Source of the DNA: Streptomyces rishiriensis
GTDB lineage: Bacteria; Actinomycetota; Actinomycetes; Streptomycetales; Streptomycetaceae
Direction: 5' to 3'
Assembly: GCF_030815485.1 (NCBI RefSeq)
Contig: NZ_JAUSWV010000002.1
Span: forward strand, 3,844,001-3,908,000
Length of the DNA: 64,000 nucleotides
The translations under genes were made by a program, and so were the position numbers. The notes beneath the pieces were generated by a model. It searched no databases. It was not told the DNA's origin and saw only the letters and a list, made by a program, of their open reading frames with translations. Of this stretch, positions 1 to 8,152 are shown piece after piece. Position 1 is the first letter of the stretch; the number at the start of each line of letters is the position of its first letter.

Positions 1-493
1 GCTGCTGGTGCTGCTGCTGGTGTCCTTGGTCCGTCCGGCCCGGCCCGTCCGCCTGGTCCGCCGGCTGCGGCCAGCCCGGGGCGGGCTGCCGCGGGGCGGA
101 CTGCTGCCCGCCGGGACCCCAGGGGTCGCCCCACGTCTGTCCCCCGGCCGGCGCCTGCTGCCCGTACTCGGGCTGCCCCTGGGGCGGGTGCTGACCCTGG
201 CCGTGCTGTCCGTAGTCCGCGTGCCCGTAGTCCGGTCGCCCGTACTGCTGCTGCCCGTACTCGCCCTGGCCGTACTCGTCCTGCCCGTACTGCTGGGCGC
301 CGTACTGCTGGGCGCCGTACTGATCGGACTGCCGGCCCGGCGGCGGTCCGGGTGGCGGTCCCTGGCGGGGCGCCTGCCGCGGTGCGTTCGTCGTCATTCC
401 CGGCAGCAGGGGTTCCCCGCCGTCGGAGGGCAGCACGATGCCTTCGCGCGCGGGCTGCGCCGAGGGCTCCTCACCCTGTCCACTCTGCGTCAC
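1..493 (-). CDS. Gln/Pro/Tyr-rich low-complexity protein, N-terminal part (runs off the window)
   Basis: Only about 164 N-terminal codons are visible. I chose the GTG start at 493 because an AGGAG box lies 5 nt upstream. The first ~50 residues are polar. After that the chain is dominated by repeats of YGQ/YGAQQ with Q, P and G, ending in a poly-Gln stretch. Streptomyces membrane proteins often carry such a disordered cytoplasmic N-terminus ahead of a kinase, RDD or DUF domain, but no globular domain is visible here. It shares orientation with the TPR regulator, 213 bp apart. Function unknown. Confidence 0.6.
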   Translation of the reverse strand, partial: MTQSGQGEEPSAQPAREGIVLPSDGGEPLLPGMTTNAPRQAPRQGPPPGPPPGRQSDQYGAQQYGAQQYGQDEYGQGEYGQQQYGRPDYGHADYGQHGQGQHPPQGQPEYGQQAPAGGQTWGDPWGPGGQQSAPRQPAPGWPQPADQADGPGRTDQGHQQQHQQ

Positions 494-675
494 CGGGACT
501 CCTACGAATGGGGGACCTTCGGAATCGTCGGCTCACGCTACCGGGTCCCCGGAACCCCGTGCCACGCAGCTCAGATCGTGATCTCCCTGCCACCGGGTTC
601 GGCGGTGACATCGGTGACGGATCAGGAGCGCCGTGCGCTGTATCCGTCCCTCCTTCCGCGCAGCAGTGCCGTTTC

Positions 676-691
676 CCGCGTGTTCACGCGG
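676..691 (-). terminator. Small hairpin downstream of the TPR regulator
   Basis: A 6-bp perfect stem (CCGCGT/ACGCGG) with a GTTC loop lies 15 nt beyond the regulator stop codon. There is no U-tract, as is usual in Streptomyces. It is a plausible weak terminator. Confidence 0.35.
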
Positions 692-706
692 CGGCGCCCC
701 GTCCGT

Positions 707-2092
707 TCACGCCGCGGTCTTCAACTCCAGGCGCGCCCCGAACTCCCTTACCACCGACTCGTCCCGGAACGGTTCCAGGCGTTGCTGGAGGTCCTCCAGG
801 TACTCCGCGCCGCGGTTGGAGCGGAGCGTCTCCAGAAGCTCGACCGCCTTCAGCCCCGTGTGGCAGGCCTGTTCGATCTCGCGCTGCTGCACCTGCGCGG
901 TCGCCAGCAGGACGTAACCGATCGCGCGCCGGCGCGCACGGCTCTCCGGGTGCCCGGCCAGGGACTGTTCGGCGCAGCGCGCCGCCGCCTCGGCCTGGCC
1001 CAGGTCGCGGTGGCAGTGCGCCAACTCGTCGGCCAGGTAGGCCTCGTCGAAGTGGGCGATCCACGCGGGGTCGTCCCCGGTGGAGGAGTCGGCCGCCTCC
1101 AGCGCCGACACGGCGCGCCCGGACGCCGCCTGCGCTCCGCGCGCGTCTCCGAGCAGTGCGTGGCCGCGCGCCTCCGCCGCGAGGAACATCGCCTCCGCAC
1201 GCGGCGTCACCCGTCCCCGCGCTCCTTCCTGCGCCGCGCGCGCCAACTGCGCGATCTCCCGCGGGTTTCCGAGCTGTGCGGCGAGGTGGCTCATGGAGGC
1301 GGCGAGCACGTATCCGCCGTACCCCCGGTCGCCCGCCGCCTGGGCGAGGCGCAGGGCCTGGATGTAGTAGCGCTGGGCGAGGCCGGGTTGGCCGGTGTCG
1401 ACGGCCATGTAGCCGGCCAGCTCCGTCAACCGGGCCACGGCCGCGAAGAGTTCCCGGCCCACCGCTTCCCGGTAGGAGCCGGCCAGCAGCCCCGAGACGA
1501 CGCTGTTGAGGTAGTGCACGACGACCGGGCGCACATGCCCGCTGCCGTACTGGTGGTCCAGGTCGACGAGCGCCTGGGTCATCGCTTTGACGGCCGCGAC
1601 GTCGGAGACGCCCACCCGTGGCCCGGCGGACCGCGCCACCTGCGCGTCGGGCGAGGAGATCAGCCAGTCGCGGCTGGGCTCGACCAACGCCGAGGCGGCC
1701 ACGGACGAACCGGAGAGGAAGTCGCGTCGGCCCACGTCGCTGCGCCACAGTTCGCAGACCTGCTCGATGGCCCCCAGTACCGTCGGTGAGAACTGCAGAC
1801 CCACGCCCGAGGCGAGGTTCTTGCCGTTGGCCATGCCGATCTCGTCGATCGTGACCGTACGGCCGAGCTTGCGGCCCAGCGCCTCCGCGATGATCGCCGG
1901 TGCGCGGCCGCGCGGCTGCTGTCCCCGCAGCCAACGGGCCACGGACGTCTTGTCGTAGCGCAGGTCGAGACCGTGCTCGGCGCCGCACATGTTGACGCGG
2001 CGGGCGAGCCCGGCGTTCGAGCACCCCGCCTCCTGGATGAGCGCCTGCAACCGTTCGTTCGGCTGCCGGGCGACTAGCGGCCTTGCGGCCAT
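707..2092 (-). CDS. NsdA-like helix-turn-helix/TPR regulator
   Basis: 461 residues. The ATG at 2092 is preceded by AGGGGG about 8 nt upstream. An upstream GTG-type extension lacks a ribosome site. The first ~65 residues look like an XRE-like helix-turn-helix, with the segment DKTSVARWLRG. The rest is Ala/Leu-rich helical hairpins, roughly residues 150-440, typical of tetratricopeptide repeats. This architecture is that of the Streptomyces NsdA family, whose founding member represses sporulation and antibiotic synthesis in S. coelicolor. This copy may be a paralogue, so its regulon cannot be inferred. It is divergent from the Prim-Pol gene. Confidence 0.75.
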   Translation of the reverse strand: MAARPLVARQPNERLQALIQEAGCSNAGLARRVNMCGAEHGLDLRYDKTSVARWLRGQQPRGRAPAIIAEALGRKLGRTVTIDEIGMANGKNLASGVGLQFSPTVLGAIEQVCELWRSDVGRRDFLSGSSVAASALVEPSRDWLISSPDAQVARSAGPRVGVSDVAAVKAMTQALVDLDHQYGSGHVRPVVVHYLNSVVSGLLAGSYREAVGRELFAAVARLTELAGYMAVDTGQPGLAQRYYIQALRLAQAAGDRGYGGYVLAASMSHLAAQLGNPREIAQLARAAQEGARGRVTPRAEAMFLAAEARGHALLGDARGAQAASGRAVSALEAADSSTGDDPAWIAHFDEAYLADELAHCHRDLGQAEAAARCAEQSLAGHPESRARRRAIGYVLLATAQVQQREIEQACHTGLKAVELLETLRSNRGAEYLEDLQQRLEPFRDESVVREFGARLELKTAA

Positions 2093-2435
2093 GGGCACTA
2101 CCCCCTGTGGCTGCGGTGACCGGGACGGCGGGTGCCCGTCCACACACCGAGTTGACGTGTCTTCCACCGAAAAGTTCCGGCCGAGAAGATCAATGCCCCA
2201 CAGCTGCAGCGAAAATGCGAGGCATGTGAGGATTGCCGTGACTTGCTGAGGAATACAGAGAATTGCCGGTTAAACGGCGGAAGCCCGCCCCCTCTCCCTG
2301 GATACCCGCTCCCGCGCCCGTTCCTCCCGCGCGCCCCCACTCGTGCACCCATGCGCCCCGGACGCGGAATCGATGCTCCTCCCCCGCGCAATGGGGCGGG
2401 CGTAACCCCTGGTGACGGCTAGAGTTGTGTTCATC
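2093..2435. other. Divergent intergenic region, TPR regulator / Prim-Pol gene
   Basis: 343 bp without a convincing gene. It must hold the promoters of both flanking divergent genes. It is locally less GC-rich around 2160-2280. A TAGAGT box at 2420-2425 lies 10 nt before the Prim-Pol GTG and could be its -10 element. I see no strong inverted repeat. Confidence 0.4.
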
Positions 2436-3089
2436 GTGGAAGACACCATCGCGGGCGCCGAAGCCACTCAAATCCCGAAGCAGCGCGGGGAATCGCTGCT
2501 CGAGACCGCTGTTCGCTACGCCGAGGAACGTCATTGGGACGTGTTCCCCGGCACCTGGCTGGAACCCGTCGACGGAATGCAGCGCTGTTCCTGCGGCGAC
2601 GGCGCGTGTGCGGCGCCGGGCGCGCACGCCGCGCGCCCTGACTGGGCGACCCAGGCCACCGGCAGCGCGACGGTCGCGCGGCGGATGTGGCAGAAACAGC
2701 CGACCGCCTCGATCCTGCTGCCGACCGGGCGTACGTTCGACGCGATCTCCGTTCCGGAGACGGCCGGGTTCCTCGCGCTGGCGCGGATGGAGCGGATGCA
2801 GTTGACGCTCGGTCCCGTCACGTTGACGCCGGACCGGCGGATGCACTTCTTCGTGTTGCCGGGAGCGTCGGCGAAGGTGCCGGATCTGGTGCGCAAGCTG
2901 GGCTGGTCACTGGGCGCACTCGATCTTCTGACGCTCGGCGAGGGCATGTACGTCGCCGCTCCGCCCACACGGTTCGGGTCCCGGGGCGCCGTGCAGTGGG
3001 CATGCCGGCCCACCGCCGCGAACCGGTGGCTGCCGGACGCGGAGGAGTTGATCTCGCCGCTCGCCTACGCGTGCGGGCGGGATCGCTAG
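2436..3089 (+). CDS. Bifunctional DNA primase/polymerase (Prim-Pol) N-terminal domain protein
   Basis: 217 residues from GTG 2436. An in-frame GTG at 2412 is also possible. The layout matches the stand-alone Prim-Pol-like domain proteins of Streptomyces: an N-terminal helix (LLETAVRYAEERHWDVFPGTW), a CSCG/CAAPGAH segment, then WATQATGS and alternating strand/helix. Members are related to archaeo-eukaryotic primases, but the short actinobacterial versions have lost recognisable acidic catalytic motifs, and I see no clear DxD here. It may bind DNA or nucleotides without polymerase activity. It stands alone, upstream of an ABC exporter. Confidence 0.65.
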   Translation: MEDTIAGAEATQIPKQRGESLLETAVRYAEERHWDVFPGTWLEPVDGMQRCSCGDGACAAPGAHAARPDWATQATGSATVARRMWQKQPTASILLPTGRTFDAISVPETAGFLALARMERMQLTLGPVTLTPDRRMHFFVLPGASAKVPDLVRKLGWSLGALDLLTLGEGMYVAAPPTRFGSRGAVQWACRPTAANRWLPDAEELISPLAYACGRDR

Positions 3090-3132
3090 CGGCGGCCCCG
3101 TGAGGGCGCTTCCCTGGCCGTAGGGTTCGTGC

Positions 3133-3903
3133 ATGACGTCCGTACGCGTGCGTAACCTCTGGAAGCGGTTCGGGCAGCAGGTCGCCGTCGCCGGGATCGA
3201 TCTCGAGCTGCCGTCCGGGAAGTTCATCGGGCTCGTCGGGCCGAACGGCGCCGGGAAGACCACGACCCTGTCGATGGTGACCGGCTTGTTGCGGCCCGAT
3301 CAGGGGTCCGTCGAGGTGGTCGGGCACGACGTGTGGCGCGATCCCGTCGAGGTGAAGGCACGGATCGGCGTGCTGCCGGAGGGGCTGCGGCTGTTCGAAC
3401 GGCTGTCGGGACGTGAACTGCTCGCCTACAGCGGCCGGTTGCGGGGGCTGCCGGGCCCCGAGGTCGACAAGCGGGCCACTCAGCTGCTCGACGTCCTCGA
3501 TCTGGCCGGGGCCCAGCACAAGCTCGTCGTCGACTACTCGACCGGCATGCGGAAGAAGATCGGGCTCGCCTCCGCACTGCTGCACAACCCCGAAGTGCTC
3601 TTCCTCGACGAGCCGTTCGAGGGCGTCGACCCGGTGTCCGCACAGATCATCCGGGGCGTGCTGGAGCGGTACACGGCGTCCGGGGCGACGGTTGTCTTCT
3701 CCTCCCATGTCATGGAGCTCGTCGAGTCGCTGTGCGACTGGGTGGCGGTGCTGGCGGCGGGACGGATCCGGGCGCACGGGACGCTGGAGGAGGTGCGGGG
3801 GTCCGCACCCTCCCTTCAGCAGGCGTTTCTCGAACTCGTCGGGGCACAGGGCCGGGACACCGGCTCCGACCTCGACTGGCTGGGCGGCTGGGCGGCCCGG
3901 TGA
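3133..3903 (+). CDS. ABC transporter ATP-binding protein
   Basis: 256 residues. Walker A GPNGAGKT is at 36-43, a degenerate signature YSTGM at 135-139, Walker B VLFLDEP at 155-161 and the switch His at 192. The sequence is of the exporter/CcmA type that works with an integral-membrane partner. The downstream permease starts inside this gene's stop codon (GTGA overlap), so the two are translationally coupled and should form one exporter. The substrate cannot be read from the sequence. Confidence 0.93.
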   Translation: MTSVRVRNLWKRFGQQVAVAGIDLELPSGKFIGLVGPNGAGKTTTLSMVTGLLRPDQGSVEVVGHDVWRDPVEVKARIGVLPEGLRLFERLSGRELLAYSGRLRGLPGPEVDKRATQLLDVLDLAGAQHKLVVDYSTGMRKKIGLASALLHNPEVLFLDEPFEGVDPVSAQIIRGVLERYTASGATVVFSSHVMELVESLCDWVAVLAAGRIRAHGTLEEVRGSAPSLQQAFLELVGAQGRDTGSDLDWLGGWAAR

Positions 3904-5507
3904 GCGAGCCGACCTCCCCGCCGGGCCTCGTCCCCACCGTCGTACGGCTGAAGCTGTCGCTGCTGCGCAACGGGCTGCGCCAGTCGGGCGGGCGGCGGGC
4001 CGCGTACGTCGCCTCCGCCGTCGTCACCCTGCTGTTCGCCGCGCTCCAGCTGCTCGGGCTGATCGCGTTGCGCGGGCACGACCACGCCGTGTCGCTGGTG
4101 GTGCTCCTCGTGGCGGTGCTGGGGCTGGGCTGGGCGGTGATGCCGCTGTTCTTCCCCAGCGGTGACGAGACCCTGGACCCGACCCGGCTGGTGATGCTGC
4201 CGCTGCGGCCCCGGCCGCTGGTGCGGGCGCTGCTGGCGGCCTCGCTGGTGGGCATCGGACCGCTGTTCACGCTGCTGATGCTGGTGGGGTCGGTGGTGTC
4301 CGTGGCGCACGGGGCCGCCGCCTGGGCGGTGGGCGTCCTCGCCGTCGTCCTCGGGCTGCTGGTGTGCGTGGCGCTCGCCCGGGCCGTGGCCGCCGCCAAC
4401 ATCCGGCTGCTGACCAGCCGCAGGGGACGCGATCTCGCGGTGCTCAGCGGACTGGTCATCGCGATCGGGGCGCAGGTCGTCAACTTCGGGGCGCAGCGGC
4501 TCGGGGCGTCGGGTCTGGGGCAGCTCGATCCGGCGGCGGACGTGCTGCGCTGGCTGCCGCCCGCCTCGGCGATCGGCGCGGTGGACTCGGTGAGCGAGGG
4601 TGCGTACGGGTCGGCCGCCGCGCAGATCGCCGTCAGCGCGGGCGCCCTGGTGCTGCTGGTGCGGATGTGGACGCGGAGCCTGACGCGGTTGATGATCTCG
4701 CCCGACGGTTCCACCCTCCAGGCGGCGGAGCCGGCCGCGCGGGAGCGGCGGAGCTCGGCGGGGCTCGGGCGGCTGCTGCCGGGCGGGCGCACCGGCACGG
4801 TGATGGAGCGGGGCCTGCGCTACATCTGGCGCGACCCGAAGACGAAGGCGGCCTGGGTGACCTCGCTGGCCATCGGGCTGATCGTGCCCGTCTTCAACGC
4901 CCTGCAGGGCACCGGCTCGATCTACTTCGCCTGTTTCGCCGCCGGAATGCTCGGCATCCAGATGTACAACCAGTTCGGCCAGGACACGTCCGCGTTCTGG
5001 ATGGTCGCGATGACGATCTCCTCACGCCGGGACGCCTACGTCGAGTTGCGCGCGCGGGCGCTGGCCCTGCTGCTGATCACCCTGCCGTACGCGACGCTGG
5101 TGACCGTGCTGACGACGGCGATGCTCGGCGACTGGTCCCGGCTGCCCGAGGCGCTGGGGCTGTCCCTGGCGCTGCTGGGCGCGATGCTGGCGACGGGCGC
5201 CTGGACCTCGGCCCGCTTCCCCTACTCGATTCCGCAGGAGGGCTACAAGAACGTGGCTCCCGGTCAGGCAGGTCTGGCCTGGATCGCCATCTTCGGCGGG
5301 ATGGTCTCGGCGGCCCTGCTGTGCGCGCCCGTCATCGCGGTGACGATCTGGCTGCACATCACCGAGGGCGGGGACTCCTGGACGTGGCTGCTGCTGCCGG
5401 GGGGCGCGGTGTACGGCGCGGCGATCACGCTGCTGGGGCTGCGCCTGGCAGCTCCCCGGACGGCGACGCGCCTCCCGGAGATCCTGACGGCGGTGAGCAA
5501 GGGCTGA
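3900..5507 (+). CDS. ABC transporter permease (multi-spanning membrane protein)
   Basis: 535 residues starting at GTG 3900, which overlaps the ATPase stop codon by 4 bp. Long hydrophobic segments occur in two groups of about six (roughly residues 35-230 and 320-520), separated by a charged region near residue 260-300 rich in Arg. This is the ABC-2-like permease organisation with a duplicated half. It forms a two-gene operon with the preceding ATPase. The stop is followed by a short convergent intergenic region with direct repeats. Confidence 0.88.
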   Translation: MSEPTSPPGLVPTVVRLKLSLLRNGLRQSGGRRAAYVASAVVTLLFAALQLLGLIALRGHDHAVSLVVLLVAVLGLGWAVMPLFFPSGDETLDPTRLVMLPLRPRPLVRALLAASLVGIGPLFTLLMLVGSVVSVAHGAAAWAVGVLAVVLGLLVCVALARAVAAANIRLLTSRRGRDLAVLSGLVIAIGAQVVNFGAQRLGASGLGQLDPAADVLRWLPPASAIGAVDSVSEGAYGSAAAQIAVSAGALVLLVRMWTRSLTRLMISPDGSTLQAAEPAARERRSSAGLGRLLPGGRTGTVMERGLRYIWRDPKTKAAWVTSLAIGLIVPVFNALQGTGSIYFACFAAGMLGIQMYNQFGQDTSAFWMVAMTISSRRDAYVELRARALALLLITLPYATLVTVLTTAMLGDWSRLPEALGLSLALLGAMLATGAWTSARFPYSIPQEGYKNVAPGQAGLAWIAIFGGMVSAALLCAPVIAVTIWLHITEGGDSWTWLLLPGGAVYGAAITLLGLRLAAPRTATRLPEILTAVSKG

Positions 5508-5724
5508 CCGCCCGCCCGCCGGACCGCCCGCCCGCCGGGAGCGACCGGCCGCCCGGCCTCGAAGGGCTCCGCCGCTGAGTCCGAGGGTCCGTCGGGCTGA
5601 GTCCGAGATCCGGCGGGCGCAGGAGTGCTCGGCGGGGGTCACAGGGCTCCGGACCGTGAAGCGGGCGGGGAGCCTCACGGCGGTTCGGGGCTCAGGGCTT
5701 CGGGGCGTCGGGCGCTTGGGGGCG
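5508..5724. repeat. Convergent intergenic region with short direct repeats
   Basis: It contains GACCGCCCGCCCGCCGG twice in tandem just after the permease stop, GCTGAGTCCGAG twice near 5574-5605, and GGCGCTT/GGGGGCGT runs before the hydrolase stop. The degenerate tandem copies could act as terminators for the two convergent genes. No coding potential is seen. Confidence 0.4.
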
Positions 5725-6681
5725 TCAGGGCGCTTCGGGGGCGAGTACCGCGTCGAGGAACGGTTCGATCGCCGTGCGCCACCCCTCCGGCTGGTCGTAG
5801 TGGACGAGGTGCCCGGCGTCGGCGACCTCCGCGTACGCGCCGCGCGGCAGGACCCGGACCATCTCCTGGGCCTCGGCCCGGCCTAGCTCGCCGTCCAGGC
5901 CGCGCACCACGAGCGCCGGGCACTGGACCTGGGCGAGTTCCTCCCAGTGCGCGTCGTGGACCCAGGTCTCGCGGGACTTGAGCATCTGCTCGGGCTCGAA
6001 CACCGGACGCCAGCCGTCCGGCGACTCCTGCATCACCTCGGCGTAGAACTCGCCCCGGGACGGGTTCGGGCGCTCCACCCACGGGTCGTCCTCGCCGAAC
6101 CACTTGCGGACGTCGGCGAGTGTGGCGAAGGGGGCCGGCCAGGACTTGAACCAGTCGCCCCACTCGCGCTGCGAGGCCGCTCCCAGCGCGGAGGCCCGCA
6201 TGTCGCAGACGATCAGGCCCTGCACCAGGTCGGGGCGCTTGGCGGCGAGCTGCCACGCGGTGAGCGCGCCCATGGCGTGGCCGATGAGAACGGCGGGGGC
6301 GAGACCGAGCTGTTCCAGGGCGGCTTCCGCGTCCTCGACGTAGGCCTCGCGGGTGAAGGCGGCCTCCGACGACTTCGCGCTCTGGCCGTGGCCGCGCTGG
6401 TCGAGGGCGACCGCGCGGTGCCGCTCGGAGAGCCAGCGGGCGGTGGAGGCCCAGTGCGAGGCCCGGCCCATCAGACCGTGCAGTAACAGGACGCCCGGCC
6501 TGCTTTCGGCGTCGTCGTCGATGGACCCGGCGGGCCTGCCCCCCTCCGGCTTCCGCACGGACTGGGGCGGAATCACGGCCTCCGTCACCGCTGTCGCCGG
6601 GTCGCCCTTGGGCGGATCACCGAACTCCCAGGCGGCCAGGCGTACGCCGCCCGCCCCGGTCACGTCGATGCGTCGCGCCAT
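5725..6681 (-). CDS. Alpha/beta-hydrolase fold protein with Ala at the nucleophile position
   Basis: 318 residues from ATG 6681; a GTG at 6693 is the alternative start. The fold signatures are clear: oxyanion-loop LLLHGLMGRASHW near 65-77, DQRGHGQS near 94-101, the elbow at 134-138, a late acidic residue near D263 and the catalytic-type His at H291 (DAGHLVHYDQ). The elbow reads GHAMG where active hydrolases have GHSMG, so the serine is replaced by Ala136. A ~37-residue insertion (about 24-60) interrupts the first strands. It may be a non-catalytic binding protein or use another chemistry. It is convergent with the exporter operon. Confidence 0.85.
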   Translation of the reverse strand: MARRIDVTGAGGVRLAAWEFGDPPKGDPATAVTEAVIPPQSVRKPEGGRPAGSIDDDAESRPGVLLLHGLMGRASHWASTARWLSERHRAVALDQRGHGQSAKSSEAAFTREAYVEDAEAALEQLGLAPAVLIGHAMGALTAWQLAAKRPDLVQGLIVCDMRASALGAASQREWGDWFKSWPAPFATLADVRKWFGEDDPWVERPNPSRGEFYAEVMQESPDGWRPVFEPEQMLKSRETWVHDAHWEELAQVQCPALVVRGLDGELGRAEAQEMVRVLPRGAYAEVADAGHLVHYDQPEGWRTAIEPFLDAVLAPEAP

Positions 6682-6940
6682 AGGTCCTGGCACCCCCTAG
6701 CCGTCGTACCACTGCGCTTCCGATGCCTTCGTACTGCCTTCAATCACCCGCAGGCTATCGAATGGCCTTTCGAGAAATGCACTCTCCGCGCACAACACCC
6801 CTCGTTCGAGTGACCACACTCAAGGAATGATCCCCGCCGCCGAGGGGAGACCTTCATCGGGAGGCGGACCGCTCGGGGAAATCGGTCCGCGGGGAATGAC
6901 CCTGAGAGCTCGGGGCTCCGGGTCAGTACAGGGGAGGACA

Positions 6941-6968
6941 AGCCCCGGTGCCGTACGGCACCGGGGCT
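6941..6968 (-). terminator. Perfect 28-bp palindrome, probable terminator
   Basis: AGCCCCGGTGCC and its exact complement flank a GTAC loop, giving a 12-bp GC-rich stem. It lies about 230 bp past the end of dmdR1/desR and is the first strong hairpin there. That implies either a long 3' untranslated region or an unrecognised short RNA between the gene and the hairpin. It would work in both directions. Confidence 0.6.
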
Positions 6969-7051
6969 CTCCACTGCTCCGCGGCACGGCATCCGGCCCC
7001 CCTCAGGTCATATGCCCCACGCGACAGCCTGGCACGTGAAGCGCCGGAGCG

Positions 7052-7084
7052 CTGCGATTCGACACAGGGAATCTGCGATTCGAC
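7052..7084 (+). repeat. Two 12-bp direct repeats, 21-bp period
   Basis: CTGCGATTCGAC occurs at 7052-7063 and 7073-7084, exactly two helical turns apart. This is a geometry often seen for regulator binding sites. They sit 50-80 bp before the SD/ATG of the antisense frame opposite dmdR1/desR. Confidence 0.4.
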
Positions 7085-7133
7085 GAGATCGACGGACGAC
7101 CTCAACTTCCCCATGCCCCACAGGAGTTGAACA

Positions 7134-7628
7134 ATGCTCAGGGTTTTCGCATACGACCGGCGATCGCCCCGACGACGTCCCGCGCCCGCCGCGACGGAGC
7201 TCAGCGCTTGGCGACGAACACGTGGGACGCGACGTCCGACTCCAGCTCGGCCGCCTCGCCGCCGCTGCCCACCAGGACACCGCCCGCCGACTCCGTCACG
7301 CTCACCACCGAACCGGGTTGCACGCCCGCGCGGCGCAGGGTGTACATCAGCTGCGCGTCCGTCTGGATCGGCTCGCCGATGCGGCGTACGACGACGGTCT
7401 TGCCCTCCAGGCCCGGGTCGAGGTCGGCCAGCGAGACCATGCCCTCGTGCAGGAACGGGTCGGCGCCGTCCTTCTCGCCCAGCTCCTCCAGGCCCGGGAT
7501 CGGGTTGCCGTACGGCGACTCGGTCGGGTGCCGCAGCAGCTCCAGCACGCGACGCTCGACGGCCTCGCTCATCACGTGCTCCCAGCGACAGGCCTCGGCG
7601 TGCACCTGCTCCCACTCCAGGCCGATGA
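7134..7628 (+). CDS. Antisense frame overlapping dmdR1/desR (possible adm counterpart)
   Basis: An ATG at 7134 is preceded by AGGAG 8 nt upstream, a better ribosome site than most genes here. It opens 164 codons running antiparallel through the 3' two-thirds of dmdR1/desR. The product is Arg/Pro/Ala-rich, as expected of any frame opposite a high-GC gene, so composition alone argues against it. In S. coelicolor the homologous regulator dmdR1 is reported to overlap an antiparallel expressed gene, adm, affecting siderophore and antibiotic production. I infer that this frame is the best candidate here, but cannot tell whether it is the same reading frame as adm. Confidence 0.35.
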   Translation: MLRVFAYDRRSPRRRPAPAATELSAWRRTRGTRRPTPARPPRRRCPPGHRPPTPSRSPPNRVARPRGAGCTSAARPSGSARRCGVRRRSCPPGPGRGRPARPCPRAGTGRRRPSRPAPPGPGSGCRTATRSGAAAAPARDARRPRSSRAPSDRPRRAPAPTPGR

Positions 7629-7893
7629 CGTCGACGAGGAGACACTCGGCGAGGCGGTGCTTGCGCATCACGCGCGTGGCCAGCCGGCGGCCCTCGTCGG
7701 TGAGCTCGAGGTGCCGGTCGCTGGCCACGGAGACCAGGCCGTCGCGCTCCATGCGCGCCACCGTCTGGCTGACCGTCGGCCCGCTCTGGTCGAGGCGTTC
7801 GGCGATCCGGGCTCGCATGGGCACTACGCCTTCCTCTTCCAGCTCGAGGATGGTGCGGAGATACATCTCCGTGGTGTCGATCAGTCCGGACAT
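7201..7893 (-). CDS. dmdR1: DtxR/IdeR-family iron-dependent repressor (DmdR1/DesR)
   Basis: 230 residues from ATG 7893, with GAGGGG 6 nt upstream. An extended frame to 7983 has no ribosome site. A winged helix-turn-helix (about 1-70) and a dimerisation domain (70-140) are followed by a C-terminal SH3-like domain (150-230). Every DtxR metal ligand is present at the classical positions: Met10, His79, Glu83, His98, Cys102, Glu105, His106. With Fe(II) the family binds iron boxes and represses siderophore genes. In S. coelicolor this gene is the main iron regulator, controlling desferrioxamine synthesis. I found no iron box in its own upstream region, which is shared with the divergent SIS gene. 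Confidence 0.93.
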   Translation of the reverse strand: MSGLIDTTEMYLRTILELEEEGVVPMRARIAERLDQSGPTVSQTVARMERDGLVSVASDRHLELTDEGRRLATRVMRKHRLAECLLVDVIGLEWEQVHAEACRWEHVMSEAVERRVLELLRHPTESPYGNPIPGLEELGEKDGADPFLHEGMVSLADLDPGLEGKTVVVRRIGEPIQTDAQLMYTLRRAGVQPGSVVSVTESAGGVLVGSGGEAAELESDVASHVFVAKR

Positions 7894-8152
7894 GTGTGCC
7901 CCTCGATTAGCTCTGCCGAAGGCTGGACGGCTCTCCGGCGCGTGCGCTGGCCCTGACTCAATTCTGCCGGATACCACTGACAAGCGTGCCGCGCCGTGGG
8001 AACGGGGCGGTTACATCGGGGCGCGCACCCCTGCCGCGAGGCCGGCCGCCGCCCCGGTCGCCCCACCGTCACCGGGCGTATTGACAGCGCACTGGTCCAG
8101 ACCGCACGGTGATCCGCGACACGGACACCCGCTAGGGCAAAGGGGCCCCCGG

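Larger units (their letters stand above)
6682..7133. other. Long intergenic region between hydrolase and dmdR1/desR
   Basis: There is no convincing gene on either strand. It holds a 16-bp near-palindrome (TCGAATGGCCTTTCGA, 6758-6773) upstream of the hydrolase, a perfect 28-bp palindrome at 6941-6968, and two 12-bp direct repeats at 7052-7084. An AAGGA-preceded ATG at 6827 opens a frame with atypical composition, which I rejected. Confidence 0.5.

Noticed and set aside
6744-7039. Small ORFs on either strand between the hydrolase and dmdR1/desR, including an AAGGA-preceded ATG at 6827
   Set aside because: SD directly abuts the ATG, codon-position GC is flat, and the frames cross the perfect palindrome at 6941-6968.
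7894-7983. Thirty-residue N-terminal extension of the iron repressor
   Set aside because: The start at 7893 has a good SD and puts all metal ligands at the classical DtxR numbering.
7894-8152. Iron box in the dmdR1/desR-SIS intergenic region
   Set aside because: I looked for a 19-bp TTAGGTTAGGC-type palindrome and found none on reading; a matrix scan would settle it.
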